Shown here: positions 27,365 through 35,316 of the stretch, one piece after another
How positions within the stretch are numbered: the first letter of the stretch is position 1
How the letters are laid out: each line of letters begins with the position of its first letter
From: an uncultured Alistipes sp.
GTDB lineage: Bacteria > Bacteroidota > Bacteroidia > Bacteroidales > Rikenellaceae
Assembly (NCBI RefSeq): GCF_949296715.1
Contig: NZ_CASFQD010000013.1
Span: forward strand, 22,958 to 86,957
Reading direction: 5' to 3'
DNA: 64,000 bases
Notes under the pieces: generated by a model
Seen by the model: the letters and a program-made list of their open reading frames with translations, nothing else
Told to the model about the DNA's origin: nothing
Database searches by the model: none
Position numbers and translations under genes: made by a program

Positions 27365-27835
27365 CTATCGGCGGCGCCGGAACCGTTCCGTGATGTCGCA
27401 CAGCGTCCCGTCGTCCGACCGCCGGTAGAGGCGCTGGTTGGTCGTCGGTGCAGTCAGCGGCCCGAGCCGTTCGATCCACGGCCCGAGCTTCACGTAGTCG
27501 AAGGCCGCGGCGTCGAACCCTTCGGGCAGGTCGGCCCGCCCGGAGTACCACGCCGTGCGCAGCACCGCCCGCTCCTGCCGCACAAGGCGTGCCAGGCGGG
27601 CGATCTCGTGCGGCGAACCGTCTCCGCCCATGAAGCAGACGCACGTCACCGCGGCGCCGTAGCGGCCGAGTAGGGCGCGCAGCTCCGTGTCGTCGAGCGG
27701 GCGCCCCGCGTCGCGCTGCAGGTGGGGGCTGTGGCACCCCGGGCAGCGGTTCGGGCAGCCCGTGATGTTGATCGCCAGGGTCGTCTCGCCGGGAATCTCC
27801 GCGAAGACCACGTCGAAGTTATGATAGCGCACCAT
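27365..27835 (-). CDS. nrdG: Anaerobic ribonucleotide reductase activating protein
   Basis: A 156-residue radical-SAM activase. The [4Fe-4S] motif is CPNRCPGC near residues 27-34 (CX3CX2C, as in NrdG), and FMGGDGSP follows in the typical place. It generates the glycyl radical on NrdD using S-adenosylmethionine. It overlaps the end of nrdD by 17 bp and depends on the same leader, which carries a cobalamin riboswitch. Confidence 0.95.
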   Translation of the reverse strand: MVRYHNFDVVFAEIPGETTLAINITGCPNRCPGCHSPHLQRDAGRPLDDTELRALLGRYGAAVTCVCFMGGDGSPHEIARLARLVRQERAVLRTAWYSGRADLPEGFDAAAFDYVKLGPWIERLGPLTAPTTNQRLYRRSDDGTLCDITERFRRRR

Positions 27836-29936
27836 CCTCTGTGGGGGTCATGTGCCCGTAGTAGCGGCGTGCGGCCTCCTGCTGGCGCGCCGCCGAGAAG
27901 TTCGACACGCGCTTCATGTAGCCGATCACGCGCGTGAGGTAGTCGACGTTGGCCGAGTGGCATGCGGGGCACTCCTTCAGGTAGCGCTTGTCGATGTGTC
28001 CGCACGCGTTGCAGACCGTGTTCGGGATGTTGAACGTGAAGTAGTTGCACCCTTCGGCCGCCGCGACGCGCAGCAGCTGCCGGTACTGCTCCTTCGAGAG
28101 GTGCTCCTCGAGGTTCATGTGCAGGGCCGAGCCGCCGGTCAGGTGTTCGATGTAGCGGCGGCCGTGCAGGCGGAACTTGTCGATGACGTTCAGCGACGGG
28201 TCCTCCACGACGTAGAAGTAGGAGTTGTAGCAGTCGCGCGGCACGGCGTAGCCGTCCTCGCGGTCCCACTTGGCATGCTTCACGCCGACGTTCTCCGCGG
28301 GGATCATCTCGCAGTTGAACATCACTTCGCGCGAGCGGTAGCGGCGGTTGTACTGCTCGACGAGCCCCAGCACCTCCTGCACGAAGCGGGCGTAGTCGTC
28401 GTTGTCGTCGATCTTCAGCCCGAGGAATTCGGCCGCCTCGACCAGTCCGTTGACGCCGATGGTGAGGTACTGCCGCGCGAGGTTGATGTACCCGGCGTCG
28501 AAGAGCGGCAGCATGCCCTTGCGCTGCAGCTCCTTGAGGTTCTCGTTGTAGGCCAGCTGCACCTTGTGCACCAGGTCGGTGATCTCGCCCAGGAAGGTGA
28601 GGTAGTGCATGCCGTTCTTCACGGCGTACTGCACGCAGCGGTTGAGGTTGATCGTCAGCACGCTCTTCGAGCCGGTCGAGACGCCGCCGGCGCCGAGCGT
28701 GTAGCTGAAGCCGTTGTCCTGTATCTCGTTGCGCAGGCGGCAGCACGACGACAGCGAGTCGGCGTTGTCGCTGATGTAGGTGAAGAACGAGTGCCCCTCG
28801 GCATACATCCCGGCCGTGAAGTCGCCCCACTCGCGGTCCATGACGTCGCCGTCGCGCGTGAGCAGCGCCATCGTCTCGACGGGGAAGGTCAGCACCGTGC
28901 GCGTGCGCTCGCGGTTGAACCAGCGCATGAAGCGTTTTTGGAGCCACGAGAGCGATTCCCAGTGGGGGCGTGAGCCGTCCGGGAAGACGAACTCCCCGAA
29001 GAGGCTCTCGAAGTAGTAGCGGTCGTAGTAGGCGACGTTCCAGAAGACGGCCTGGAAGTTGCGTGCGCCGGTGGGCTGGTTGATCGAGTAGACGATCTGC
29101 TCGAAGCAGTCGGTGATGACCTTGTCGATCGTGCGGCGTTTGGTAGAGAGGTCGACGACGCGGTCGGCGTGCAGGTAGTAGTCCTCGCCGTACTCCTGCT
29201 CGACAAAGTAGTTCATGTACATGAGGAACTCGGGCGTGGCGCACGCGCCCGAGAGCATCGACGAGACGATGAAGACCATGTTGACGAAGCCGCCGCAGAA
29301 GGACTTGAGGTTCGTCGGGCGCGTCGAGTTGCCGCCGATCGAGAGCGTGCCGCCGAGCAGCCACGGGTACATCGTGATCGAGGCGCAGTAGTTGGCCATC
29401 GAGGTTTCGTCGTTCTTGTAGATGAAGTGGTTGCGCAGCAGGTAGAGGTAGCGGTCCGCGAGCTCCTTGCCGTACATCTCCTTCAGGCGGTCGGTCAGCA
29501 GGCGGCGGTTCAGGCGGATGAAGTTCTGCTTGGGCAGCTCGCCGATGAGCGTGGCGATGTTCTTGTTCTCGACGTTGGCGTTGGCGTCGTACTTCGAGCC
29601 CGTCGCGGGGTTCGAGGCGTCGCAGTAGTCGGTCAGGAAGCGCAGCTTCTCGCGCTCCTCGCGCTCCTCGGTGTGCTTCTGGCGGTAGAGCATGTAGCTC
29701 TTCGCCACGGCGAAGTAGCGCTCGGCCATGAGGGCCACCTCCACCTGGTTCTGAATCTCCTCGACGGACATGCCGTCGGCGATGTGCACGCGGCTCAACA
29801 CGGCCGTGAGGTCGTCGTCCGTGGCGTAACCCCCGACCGAAAGGAAGGCCTTGCTCACGGCCCGCTTGATCTTCTCGACGGAGAACGCCTCGCGTTTGCC
29901 GTCGCGCTTGACGATATAAAGTTCCGAAATACCCAT
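27819..29936 (-). CDS. nrdD: Anaerobic ribonucleoside-triphosphate reductase (class III)
   Basis: A 705-residue enzyme reducing NTPs to dNTPs without oxygen. An ATP-cone regulatory domain opens the protein (LYIVKRDGKREAFSVEKIKRAV). The barrel includes STRPTNLKSFCGGFVNM. The C-terminal zinc site is CNACGHIDKRYLKECPAC, and the glycyl-radical loop is TRVIGYMKRV, about 35 residues from the end. nrdG follows with a 17-bp overlap. A cobalamin riboswitch in the leader suggests repression when B12 is plentiful, which is unusual for a class III enzyme because it does not use B12. Confidence 0.97.
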   Translation of the reverse strand: MGISELYIVKRDGKREAFSVEKIKRAVSKAFLSVGGYATDDDLTAVLSRVHIADGMSVEEIQNQVEVALMAERYFAVAKSYMLYRQKHTEEREEREKLRFLTDYCDASNPATGSKYDANANVENKNIATLIGELPKQNFIRLNRRLLTDRLKEMYGKELADRYLYLLRNHFIYKNDETSMANYCASITMYPWLLGGTLSIGGNSTRPTNLKSFCGGFVNMVFIVSSMLSGACATPEFLMYMNYFVEQEYGEDYYLHADRVVDLSTKRRTIDKVITDCFEQIVYSINQPTGARNFQAVFWNVAYYDRYYFESLFGEFVFPDGSRPHWESLSWLQKRFMRWFNRERTRTVLTFPVETMALLTRDGDVMDREWGDFTAGMYAEGHSFFTYISDNADSLSSCCRLRNEIQDNGFSYTLGAGGVSTGSKSVLTINLNRCVQYAVKNGMHYLTFLGEITDLVHKVQLAYNENLKELQRKGMLPLFDAGYINLARQYLTIGVNGLVEAAEFLGLKIDDNDDYARFVQEVLGLVEQYNRRYRSREVMFNCEMIPAENVGVKHAKWDREDGYAVPRDCYNSYFYVVEDPSLNVIDKFRLHGRRYIEHLTGGSALHMNLEEHLSKEQYRQLLRVAAAEGCNYFTFNIPNTVCNACGHIDKRYLKECPACHSANVDYLTRVIGYMKRVSNFSAARQQEAARRYYGHMTPTEDGALS

Positions 29937-30103
29937 GGTTCACCCGGTGTTTGGTTGTTGTCTCTCTTCCATGCGGAGTGTTCGCCCCCTCCTCCTCTCC
30001 GCGTATCCTGCGACGGGCGGAAAGGTGGCGTCTCCGACAGATCGTGTATTGTCAGTCAAAAGTTCCGGTGTCGCCCCACATCCCGAAGGCGGACCCCATT
30101 CGC

Positions 30104-30272
30104 GGCAAGGCAGGTCTTCTGACTCGCTCCCGCTGCGCGCCTTCCCGTCCGAGGACAGTGGCATTGAGAGTGCGCAGCCCGCATGGAGCTTACAGCTACG
30201 GGAATAGTCCCTGATTCGCACAGGCGTTCCCTTTTGATCCCGTGCCGGCAGCCGCCGGCTGGGAACCTTGCC
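30104..30272 (-). promoter_or_regulatory. Cobalamin riboswitch upstream of nrdDG
   Basis: Read on the minus strand, the leader shows P1 (GGCAAGG/CCTTGCC at 30266-30272 and 30104-30110), the conserved AAAAGGGAA segment, TGCCACTG, a GGGAAGGCG segment and the 3' GTCAGAAGACCTGCC signature. All are hallmarks of the cobalamin class in the expected order. A TATCTTTG promoter element just upstream (30277-30284) starts transcription at the base of P1. About 165 bp separate its 3' end from nrdD and may hold the expression platform; I found no clear terminator there. Confidence 0.93.
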
Positions 30273-30276
30273 GTGA

Positions 30277-30284
30277 CAAAGATA
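30277..30284 (-). promoter_or_regulatory. -7 promoter element of the nrdDG leader
   Basis: The minus strand reads TATCTTTG directly before the riboswitch P1, a full match to TAnnTTTG. Confidence 0.65.
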
Positions 30285-30397
30285 GGGAGAGTTTCCGGAT
30301 CGGCAAGCCGCGGCGCGGATTTTTAATGAACAAATTGTAAACAGCCGCCGCGCCGAAGGTTTGTGGCCTTCGTGCGCGTGAAATGCGATAAAATTTC

Positions 30398-30405
30398 GTA
30401 TCTTT
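30398..30405 (+). promoter_or_regulatory. -7 promoter element next to the GT39 start
   Basis: TATCTTTG lies 10 bp before the ATG at 30416, implying a 5' leader of only a few bases. Confidence 0.5.
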
Positions 30406-30415
30406 GGCCGCAGCT

Positions 30416-32131
30416 ATGGAGCGTATTGTCCGAAAGAGATTTCCGCAGCTGGGAGCCGACGCGCTGGTGGCCTTGTGGCTGGGCGTGTGGTGGATGTGCA
30501 ACCTGCTGCAGGCCGGCCTGACGGAGCTGGCCAACGACGAGGCCTACTACCACATGTTCGCCGAGCGGCTCGCATGGGGCTACTTCGACCATCCCCCGAT
30601 GACGGCGCTGCTCGTGCGGTTGGGCGGCCTCATGGCGGGCGGCGAACTGGGCGTGCGCCTCTTCTTCACGCTGCTGCAGCCGCTCTACCTCTATGTTTTC
30701 TGGCGGCTCATCCGCCCGGCGGAGGCCACGCGCCGCGATGCGGCGCTCTATGTCGTGCTGTCGGCCGCGACGCTCATCCTCGAGCTCTACGGCTTCATCG
30801 CCGTGCCCGACGGCCCGCTGATGATGACCGCGGCGCTCTTCCTCTGGACCTTCCGCAACTTCGCCGAGCGGCGGCCCCTCGCCTGGCTCTGGATGGGCGT
30901 GGCGATGGCCGCGATGGCCTACAGCAAGTACCACGGGGCGCTGGTGGTGATCTTCTGCCTGGCGGCCAACCCGCGCCTGCTGCTGCGCCCCGGGCTCTAC
31001 GCCTCCGGCGCCGTGGCCCTCGTGCTCCTCGTCCCGCACCTGCTCTGGCAGTACGAACACGACTGGGCGTCGTTCGCCTACCACCTCGCGGGGCGCAACT
31101 CGGTCTTCCGCCCCAACTACCCCGTGGAGTTCCTGCTCAACGTGCTGGTGGTCTTCAACCCCTTCTTCGTGCCGCTCTATGTTCAGGCCTGGCGTAAGAC
31201 CCGGCCACGGAACGCCCTGCAGCGGGCACTGAAGCTGCTGCCGCCCGCCTTCATCGGCTTCTTCCTCCTCTCGTCGCTGCGCGGCTACGTGCAGCCGCAG
31301 TGGATCATCGTCGCGACGTTCGGCCTGCTGTGGGTGCTCTTCGACTACGCACGCCGCCATCCCCGCACACGCCGCTACCTGATGCGGGCCGGCGGTGTGA
31401 CGATCGCCCTGGTGGCGCTCGTGCGGCTGGAGATGATCTTCAACCCGCTGCACATCCGCTTCGAGGTCTTCGACAACGCCGCGAGCTACGGCGAGATCGC
31501 CCGCGTGGCCGACGGTCGCCCGGTCGTCTTCCGCCACGGGTATGCCGTGGCGGCCAAGTACCGCTTCTATACGGGCTGCGAGGCCTACTGCCAGCCCAAT
31601 ATCCGCTACCGCACGCACCAGTGGCAGTTCCGGGACGATGACGACCGCTTCGCCGGGCGCGAGGTGCTCGTCGAGACCGCGGCGCGCCCGGCCTCCGACA
31701 CGACGTCGGCCGTGCGGAGCGTCGCGCTGGCCAACGGCAGGCGCTTCACGTGGCTTGTCGACAGCTGCTACCTCCCGACGCGGCGTGTCGGGATCGCCTG
31801 CGAGGGGCTGCCCGCACGGGTCGCGCCGGGCGAGGAGCTGACGCTCACGCTGCACCTGGAGAATCCCTATGACTACGACATCCGGGTCGACGGCCGCCCC
31901 CTTTCGCTCGTCATGCTGTGGAAGCACGGCCGCTTCCGCGTCGAGGAGTTCCCCGTGGAGGCGGCGCCCTTCACCCTCCCGGCCCGCAGCCATCTGACGC
32001 TGGAGGTGCCCCTGCGCGTCCCCGACGAGCTCGCCGGGACGGATTTCGATGCCGGCTTCGCCCTGCGCCGCGAGGGCTACGTCAACTGGTTCAACGGTAA
32101 ACCCCTCCGCGTGGAGGTTGCACATCTATGA
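30416..32131 (+). CDS. GT39-family (PMT-like) membrane glycosyltransferase
   Basis: A 571-residue polytopic membrane protein. The first loop carries the GT39/ArnT-like acidic motif (ANDEAYYHMFAERLAWGYFDHPPM) near residue 38, the catalytic loop of polyprenyl-phosphate-sugar-dependent transferases. About ten hydrophobic segments follow. The C-terminal 170 residues form a soluble, beta-rich periplasmic domain (from about 400). It should transfer a sugar from a polyprenyl carrier to a lipid or protein in the periplasm. The stop overlaps the GtrA start by 4 bp. I chose 30416 over an in-frame ATG 12 bp upstream because the latter lies inside the promoter element. Confidence 0.88.
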   Translation: MERIVRKRFPQLGADALVALWLGVWWMCNLLQAGLTELANDEAYYHMFAERLAWGYFDHPPMTALLVRLGGLMAGGELGVRLFFTLLQPLYLYVFWRLIRPAEATRRDAALYVVLSAATLILELYGFIAVPDGPLMMTAALFLWTFRNFAERRPLAWLWMGVAMAAMAYSKYHGALVVIFCLAANPRLLLRPGLYASGAVALVLLVPHLLWQYEHDWASFAYHLAGRNSVFRPNYPVEFLLNVLVVFNPFFVPLYVQAWRKTRPRNALQRALKLLPPAFIGFFLLSSLRGYVQPQWIIVATFGLLWVLFDYARRHPRTRRYLMRAGGVTIALVALVRLEMIFNPLHIRFEVFDNAASYGEIARVADGRPVVFRHGYAVAAKYRFYTGCEAYCQPNIRYRTHQWQFRDDDDRFAGREVLVETAARPASDTTSAVRSVALANGRRFTWLVDSCYLPTRRVGIACEGLPARVAPGEELTLTLHLENPYDYDIRVDGRPLSLVMLWKHGRFRVEEFPVEAAPFTLPARSHLTLEVPLRVPDELAGTDFDAGFALRREGYVNWFNGKPLRVEVAHL

Positions 32132-32496
32132 TCGAACAGTTCATCAAATTCTGCCTCGTGGGCGGGTCGGGCGTCTTCGTCGACTTCGGCATCACCTACC
32201 TCTGCAAGGAGTGGCTGCGCCTGAACAAGTACCTGGCCAATTCGCTCGGGTTCCTCTGTGCCGCCACGACGAACTACATCCTTAACCGGCTGTGGACCTT
32301 CGGCAGCAGCGACCCGCATGTCGCGGCCCAGTACCTGCGTTTCCTGGGCATCTCGCTCGTGGGCCTTGCGATCAACAACCTGACGATCTACGTGCTGCAC
32401 GACCGCTTCCGGCTCAACTTCTACCTTGCCAAGCTCTTCGCTATCGGCGTGGTGACCTTCTGGAACTTCTTTATGAACTACTTTTTCAACTTCTGA
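32128..32496 (+). CDS. GtrA-family membrane protein
   Basis: A 122-residue protein with four hydrophobic helices and the family pattern (FCLVGGSGVFVDFGITYL, ATTNYILNRLWTF, FWNFFMNYFFNF). GtrA-like proteins are thought to flip polyprenyl-phosphate sugars across the inner membrane. It overlaps the GT39 gene by 4 bp, so flippase and transferase are probably made together. Confidence 0.92.
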   Translation: MIEQFIKFCLVGGSGVFVDFGITYLCKEWLRLNKYLANSLGFLCAATTNYILNRLWTFGSSDPHVAAQYLRFLGISLVGLAINNLTIYVLHDRFRLNFYLAKLFAIGVVTFWNFFMNYFFNF

Positions 32497-32523
32497 TCCG
32501 CCGGGGACCGGAGGTTGCGCCAA

Positions 32524-32563
32524 ACGAAAGGACGCTCCGCCATGCGGCGGGGCGTCCTTTCGT
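32524..32563. terminator. Bidirectional intrinsic terminator
   Basis: ACGAAAGGACGC...GCGTCCTTTCGT form a long stem with a GC-rich centre (TCCGCC/GGCGGG) between the convergent gtrA and DUF2029 genes. T runs occur on both strands. Confidence 0.9.
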
Positions 32564-32616
32564 TTCGTGTGCTGAACGACCGGTATCCGGGAGCGGTCCG
32601 GACGTGCGGGACTGTG

Positions 32617-33828
32617 TCAGCGGTTCTTCTGCAGCTGCACGCCCTGCAGGGCCGGCTCTTCGGCGGCGGGCATGCGCAGCACCGACAGGCACATGCGCAG
32701 CCAGAGCGCGACGAGCAGCCACAGGTTGATCTGCGGATCGTAGAAGAACCGCATGACGGCGGGCGGGCACAGCACGTCGACGGGCATGACCACGACGACG
32801 AGCAGGATTGCCCAGTAGAGGATGCGGTCGAAGCGCGTGAGCGCCCCGAGGCGCTTCATGGTCCAGTACCACATCTGGTAGCCGATGAGCATGATGACGT
32901 AGGTGTGGCCCTCGCTCGAGTTGCTGAAGAGGATGACGTAGCCCATCAGTACGGCCAGCGCCCCGATGCGGAACTCGGGCCGCGCCCAGCTGCGGTGTTT
33001 GGCCAGCAGCCCGGCGGCCAGCAGGAGCAGCACGCCCGCCTGCACGTAGACGCGGTAGGGCAGCAGCCCCAGCGGCCGCAGGTAAAAGATGTTCATCCAC
33101 GGGCGGGTCTCCTTGTGCGAGAGGAGGGCGTCGGCCCAGGCGCCGTACCAGCCGGGAAGTTCGTCGAGCGGCATGTTGACGGCGGGGGCCAGCGTGAGCA
33201 CCGCGCCGATCGCGACGGCGTAGCCGAGGTTGCGCAGCAGGTGGGGGTAGCAGAGCAGCAGTCCGAGCTGGAAGATGCCGTAGATCTTCGTGAAGCCCGA
33301 GATCATGATGAGCAGCACGGCCAGGAAGGCCTCCTTCGCGCCGCCGCGCTCCAGCAGCGAGTAGGCGAACAGGAAGAGGCAGGCGACGGTGACGTTGTAC
33401 TGGAACGAGAGCTGCGTGCAGGCGAGGATGAGGAACGTGTAGAGGAACGACCGGCACTTCTCCTCGCGCGTGAAGCGTGCGGGCAGCGAGAAGACGGCCG
33501 CGAACCAGAGCGAGAAGTTAAAGACGTTCCAGACGAACGGGCCGATGCGGTCGGGCAGGTAGGCGAACGGTGCGAAGAGGATGTTGAAGAGCGGCCCGTA
33601 GAGGTAGTAGTCGAGGTGCGGGACCGCCTCGCGCCAGCTGGAGCCGTAGGGGGCGATGTGGTCCCAGAACATGCGGGTCGACTCGGCGAAGATCATGAAG
33701 TTGCGCTGCCGCCCGCGCAGCACCTCCGAGAAGGTCAGCGCCAGAACGATGAGCAGGCCTGCAAAAAAGAGGTTGCGCGGGGAGAGGAAGAATTCCCCGA
33801 CCCGCGCGAGTCTGTTTTTCAATGTCAT
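32617..33828 (-). CDS. GT87/DUF2029-family polyprenyl-phosphate mannosyltransferase-like protein
   Basis: A 403-residue membrane protein with about ten hydrophobic helices. The first periplasmic loop has a conserved acidic and aromatic pattern (HLDYYLYGPLFNILFAPFAYLP) typical of DUF2029/GT87. The family uses polyprenyl-phosphate-mannose as donor. The gene follows the polyprenyl-phosphate sugar synthase gene with a 9-bp gap, so donor synthesis and use are coupled. The acceptor is unknown. Confidence 0.82.
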   Translation of the reverse strand: MTLKNRLARVGEFFLSPRNLFFAGLLIVLALTFSEVLRGRQRNFMIFAESTRMFWDHIAPYGSSWREAVPHLDYYLYGPLFNILFAPFAYLPDRIGPFVWNVFNFSLWFAAVFSLPARFTREEKCRSFLYTFLILACTQLSFQYNVTVACLFLFAYSLLERGGAKEAFLAVLLIMISGFTKIYGIFQLGLLLCYPHLLRNLGYAVAIGAVLTLAPAVNMPLDELPGWYGAWADALLSHKETRPWMNIFYLRPLGLLPYRVYVQAGVLLLLAAGLLAKHRSWARPEFRIGALAVLMGYVILFSNSSEGHTYVIMLIGYQMWYWTMKRLGALTRFDRILYWAILLVVVVMPVDVLCPPAVMRFFYDPQINLWLLVALWLRMCLSVLRMPAAEEPALQGVQLQKNR

Positions 33829-33837
33829 GGTGTCGGA

Positions 33838-34557
33838 TTATTTGCGGCCGCGGATCTTGCGCAGCGGCAGTTTGAGTACGCCGAAGAGCGCTTCGCCGAA
33901 GATGCCGCCCGACATCTTCGAGGCCCCTTCGCGGCGTTCGGTGAAGATGATCGAAACTTCGCGCAGCTTCATGCCGAGCTTCCAGGCCGAGTATTTCATC
34001 TCGATCTGGAACCCGTAGCCCTTCATGCGGATGCGGTCCAGGTCGATCGTCTCGAGCGCCCGGCGCGAGTAGCAGACAAAGCCGGCCGTGGCGTCGCGCA
34101 GCGGCATGCGCGTGACGATGCGCACGTACATCGAGGCGAAGTAGGACATCAGCAGCCGCCCCATGGGCCAGTTGACGACGTTGACGCCCTGCACGTAGCG
34201 CGAGCCCACGACCACGTCGTAGCCCTCGGCCGCCGCGCGGTAGAGGCGCACCAGATCGTCGGGGTTGTGCGAAAAGTCGCAGTCCATCTCGCAGATGTAG
34301 TCGTAGCCCTGCTCCAGCCCCCAGCGGAAGCCCGCGAGGTAGGCCGTGCCGAGACCCAGCTTGCCCTTGCGCTCGAGCAGGTGCAGCCGGTCGGGAAACT
34401 CCCGCTGGCGTTCGCGGACGATTGCCGCTGTGCCGTCGGGCGACCCGTCGTCGATGACGAGCATGTCGAAGGGTTCGGGCAGCGAAAAGACCTTCGAGAT
34501 CATCGCCGAGATGTTCTCCTTTTCGTTGTAGGTCGGAATGATTACCAGTTTGCGCAT
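33838..34557 (-). CDS. Polyprenol monophosphomannose synthase-like GT2
   Basis: A 239-residue GT2 enzyme of the Dpm1 type. It has IIPTYNEKENI at the N terminus, a nucleotide-binding region VIDDGSPDGTA near residue 36, the metal motif MDCDFSHNP near residue 93 and the later GSRYVQGVNVVNWP and RRGAS-like (TERREGASKM) elements. It makes a polyprenyl-phosphate hexose, probably mannose, for the membrane transferases encoded nearby. A TATATTTG element on the minus strand (34584-34591) lies 26 bp upstream of the start. Confidence 0.93.
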   Translation of the reverse strand: MRKLVIIPTYNEKENISAMISKVFSLPEPFDMLVIDDGSPDGTAAIVRERQREFPDRLHLLERKGKLGLGTAYLAGFRWGLEQGYDYICEMDCDFSHNPDDLVRLYRAAAEGYDVVVGSRYVQGVNVVNWPMGRLLMSYFASMYVRIVTRMPLRDATAGFVCYSRRALETIDLDRIRMKGYGFQIEMKYSAWKLGMKLREVSIIFTERREGASKMSGGIFGEALFGVLKLPLRKIRGRK

Positions 34558-34583
34558 GGCGTCGGTGTTTCGTTTTTCACCCG

Positions 34584-34591
34584 CAAATATA
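34584..34591 (-). promoter_or_regulatory. -7 promoter element of the polyprenol-phosphate sugar synthase operon
   Basis: The minus strand reads TATATTTG, a full match to TAnnTTTG, just upstream of the synthase gene. Confidence 0.6.
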
Positions 34592-34632
34592 ATACTATTT
34601 TGCCGATTTGTCCGATTTGTCCGCGAGGTTCG

Positions 34633-35316
34633 TTATTTTGCCGGTCGTTTCATGGCGCGGATGCGCTGCTTGTCGGCCTTTTCCACGCGCCACGACTCGG
34701 TGATTTTCTGCAGCGAGCGGTTGAAGGTCCAGTCGTCGAGGCGGCACCGGTCGAGCCACGCTTCGGTCCGCTCGGGGAACTTCACGTAGCAGACCGACAC
34801 GGCCCACGCCACGCCCATGCGGGCGTAGTAGGCCTCGCAGCGCACGGCGTCGAGAAGCCCGAGCAGCTCGTCGAGGTGGTCTTCGTCGACGAAGTTGCCG
34901 AGTGCCGTCACCGCGGCGAAGCGCGCCTCGAATTCGCGCGGCGAGTCGAACAGGGGCCGGATCAGCCGCCACATCGGCTCGCGCTCCTCCTTGCGCAGCC
35001 GCCAGCAGAACGCGTCGCAGACGGCCCAGTTGTCGATCGTCGGGACGAACGCCCGGACCCACGCGAGCCGCTCCTCCACCGGGCAGCGGACGTAGCCGAT
35101 GACCAGCCCGCGGAGCATGCGCTCCTCGAAGTAGCGGATGTCGCCGTCGCGGAGCAGGTCGTGCCACGCATCGCCGCGGGCGATTTCGCGGGCCAGTGCG
35201 CGCAGCCTGGGCAGGCGGATGCCTATCAGGTCGGTGACGCCCGGCAGCAGCGAGGCGTTGAACTGTCGATAGTCGGGGTCGCTCATGGCGACGAGCCGTT
35301 CACGGAGCCTGTTCAT
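34633..35316 (-). CDS. AlkD-like DNA alkylation repair protein (HEAT-like)
   Basis: A 227-residue protein; the start at 35316 (MNRLRERLVAMSDPDYRQFNASLLPG) gives the family N terminus. The helical repeats (RGLVIGYVRCPVEERLAWVRAFV, DNWAVCDAFCWRLRKEE, RFAAVTALGNFVDEDHLDELLG) match the HEAT-like AlkD fold, which excises alkylated bases. It overlaps the btuB stop by 4 bp (ATGA) and so sits at the end of the B12-uptake operon. That link is conserved enough here to imply translational coupling, but no functional reason is known to me. Confidence 0.9.
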   Translation of the reverse strand: MNRLRERLVAMSDPDYRQFNASLLPGVTDLIGIRLPRLRALAREIARGDAWHDLLRDGDIRYFEERMLRGLVIGYVRCPVEERLAWVRAFVPTIDNWAVCDAFCWRLRKEEREPMWRLIRPLFDSPREFEARFAAVTALGNFVDEDHLDELLGLLDAVRCEAYYARMGVAWAVSVCYVKFPERTEAWLDRCRLDDWTFNRSLQKITESWRVEKADKQRIRAMKRPAK

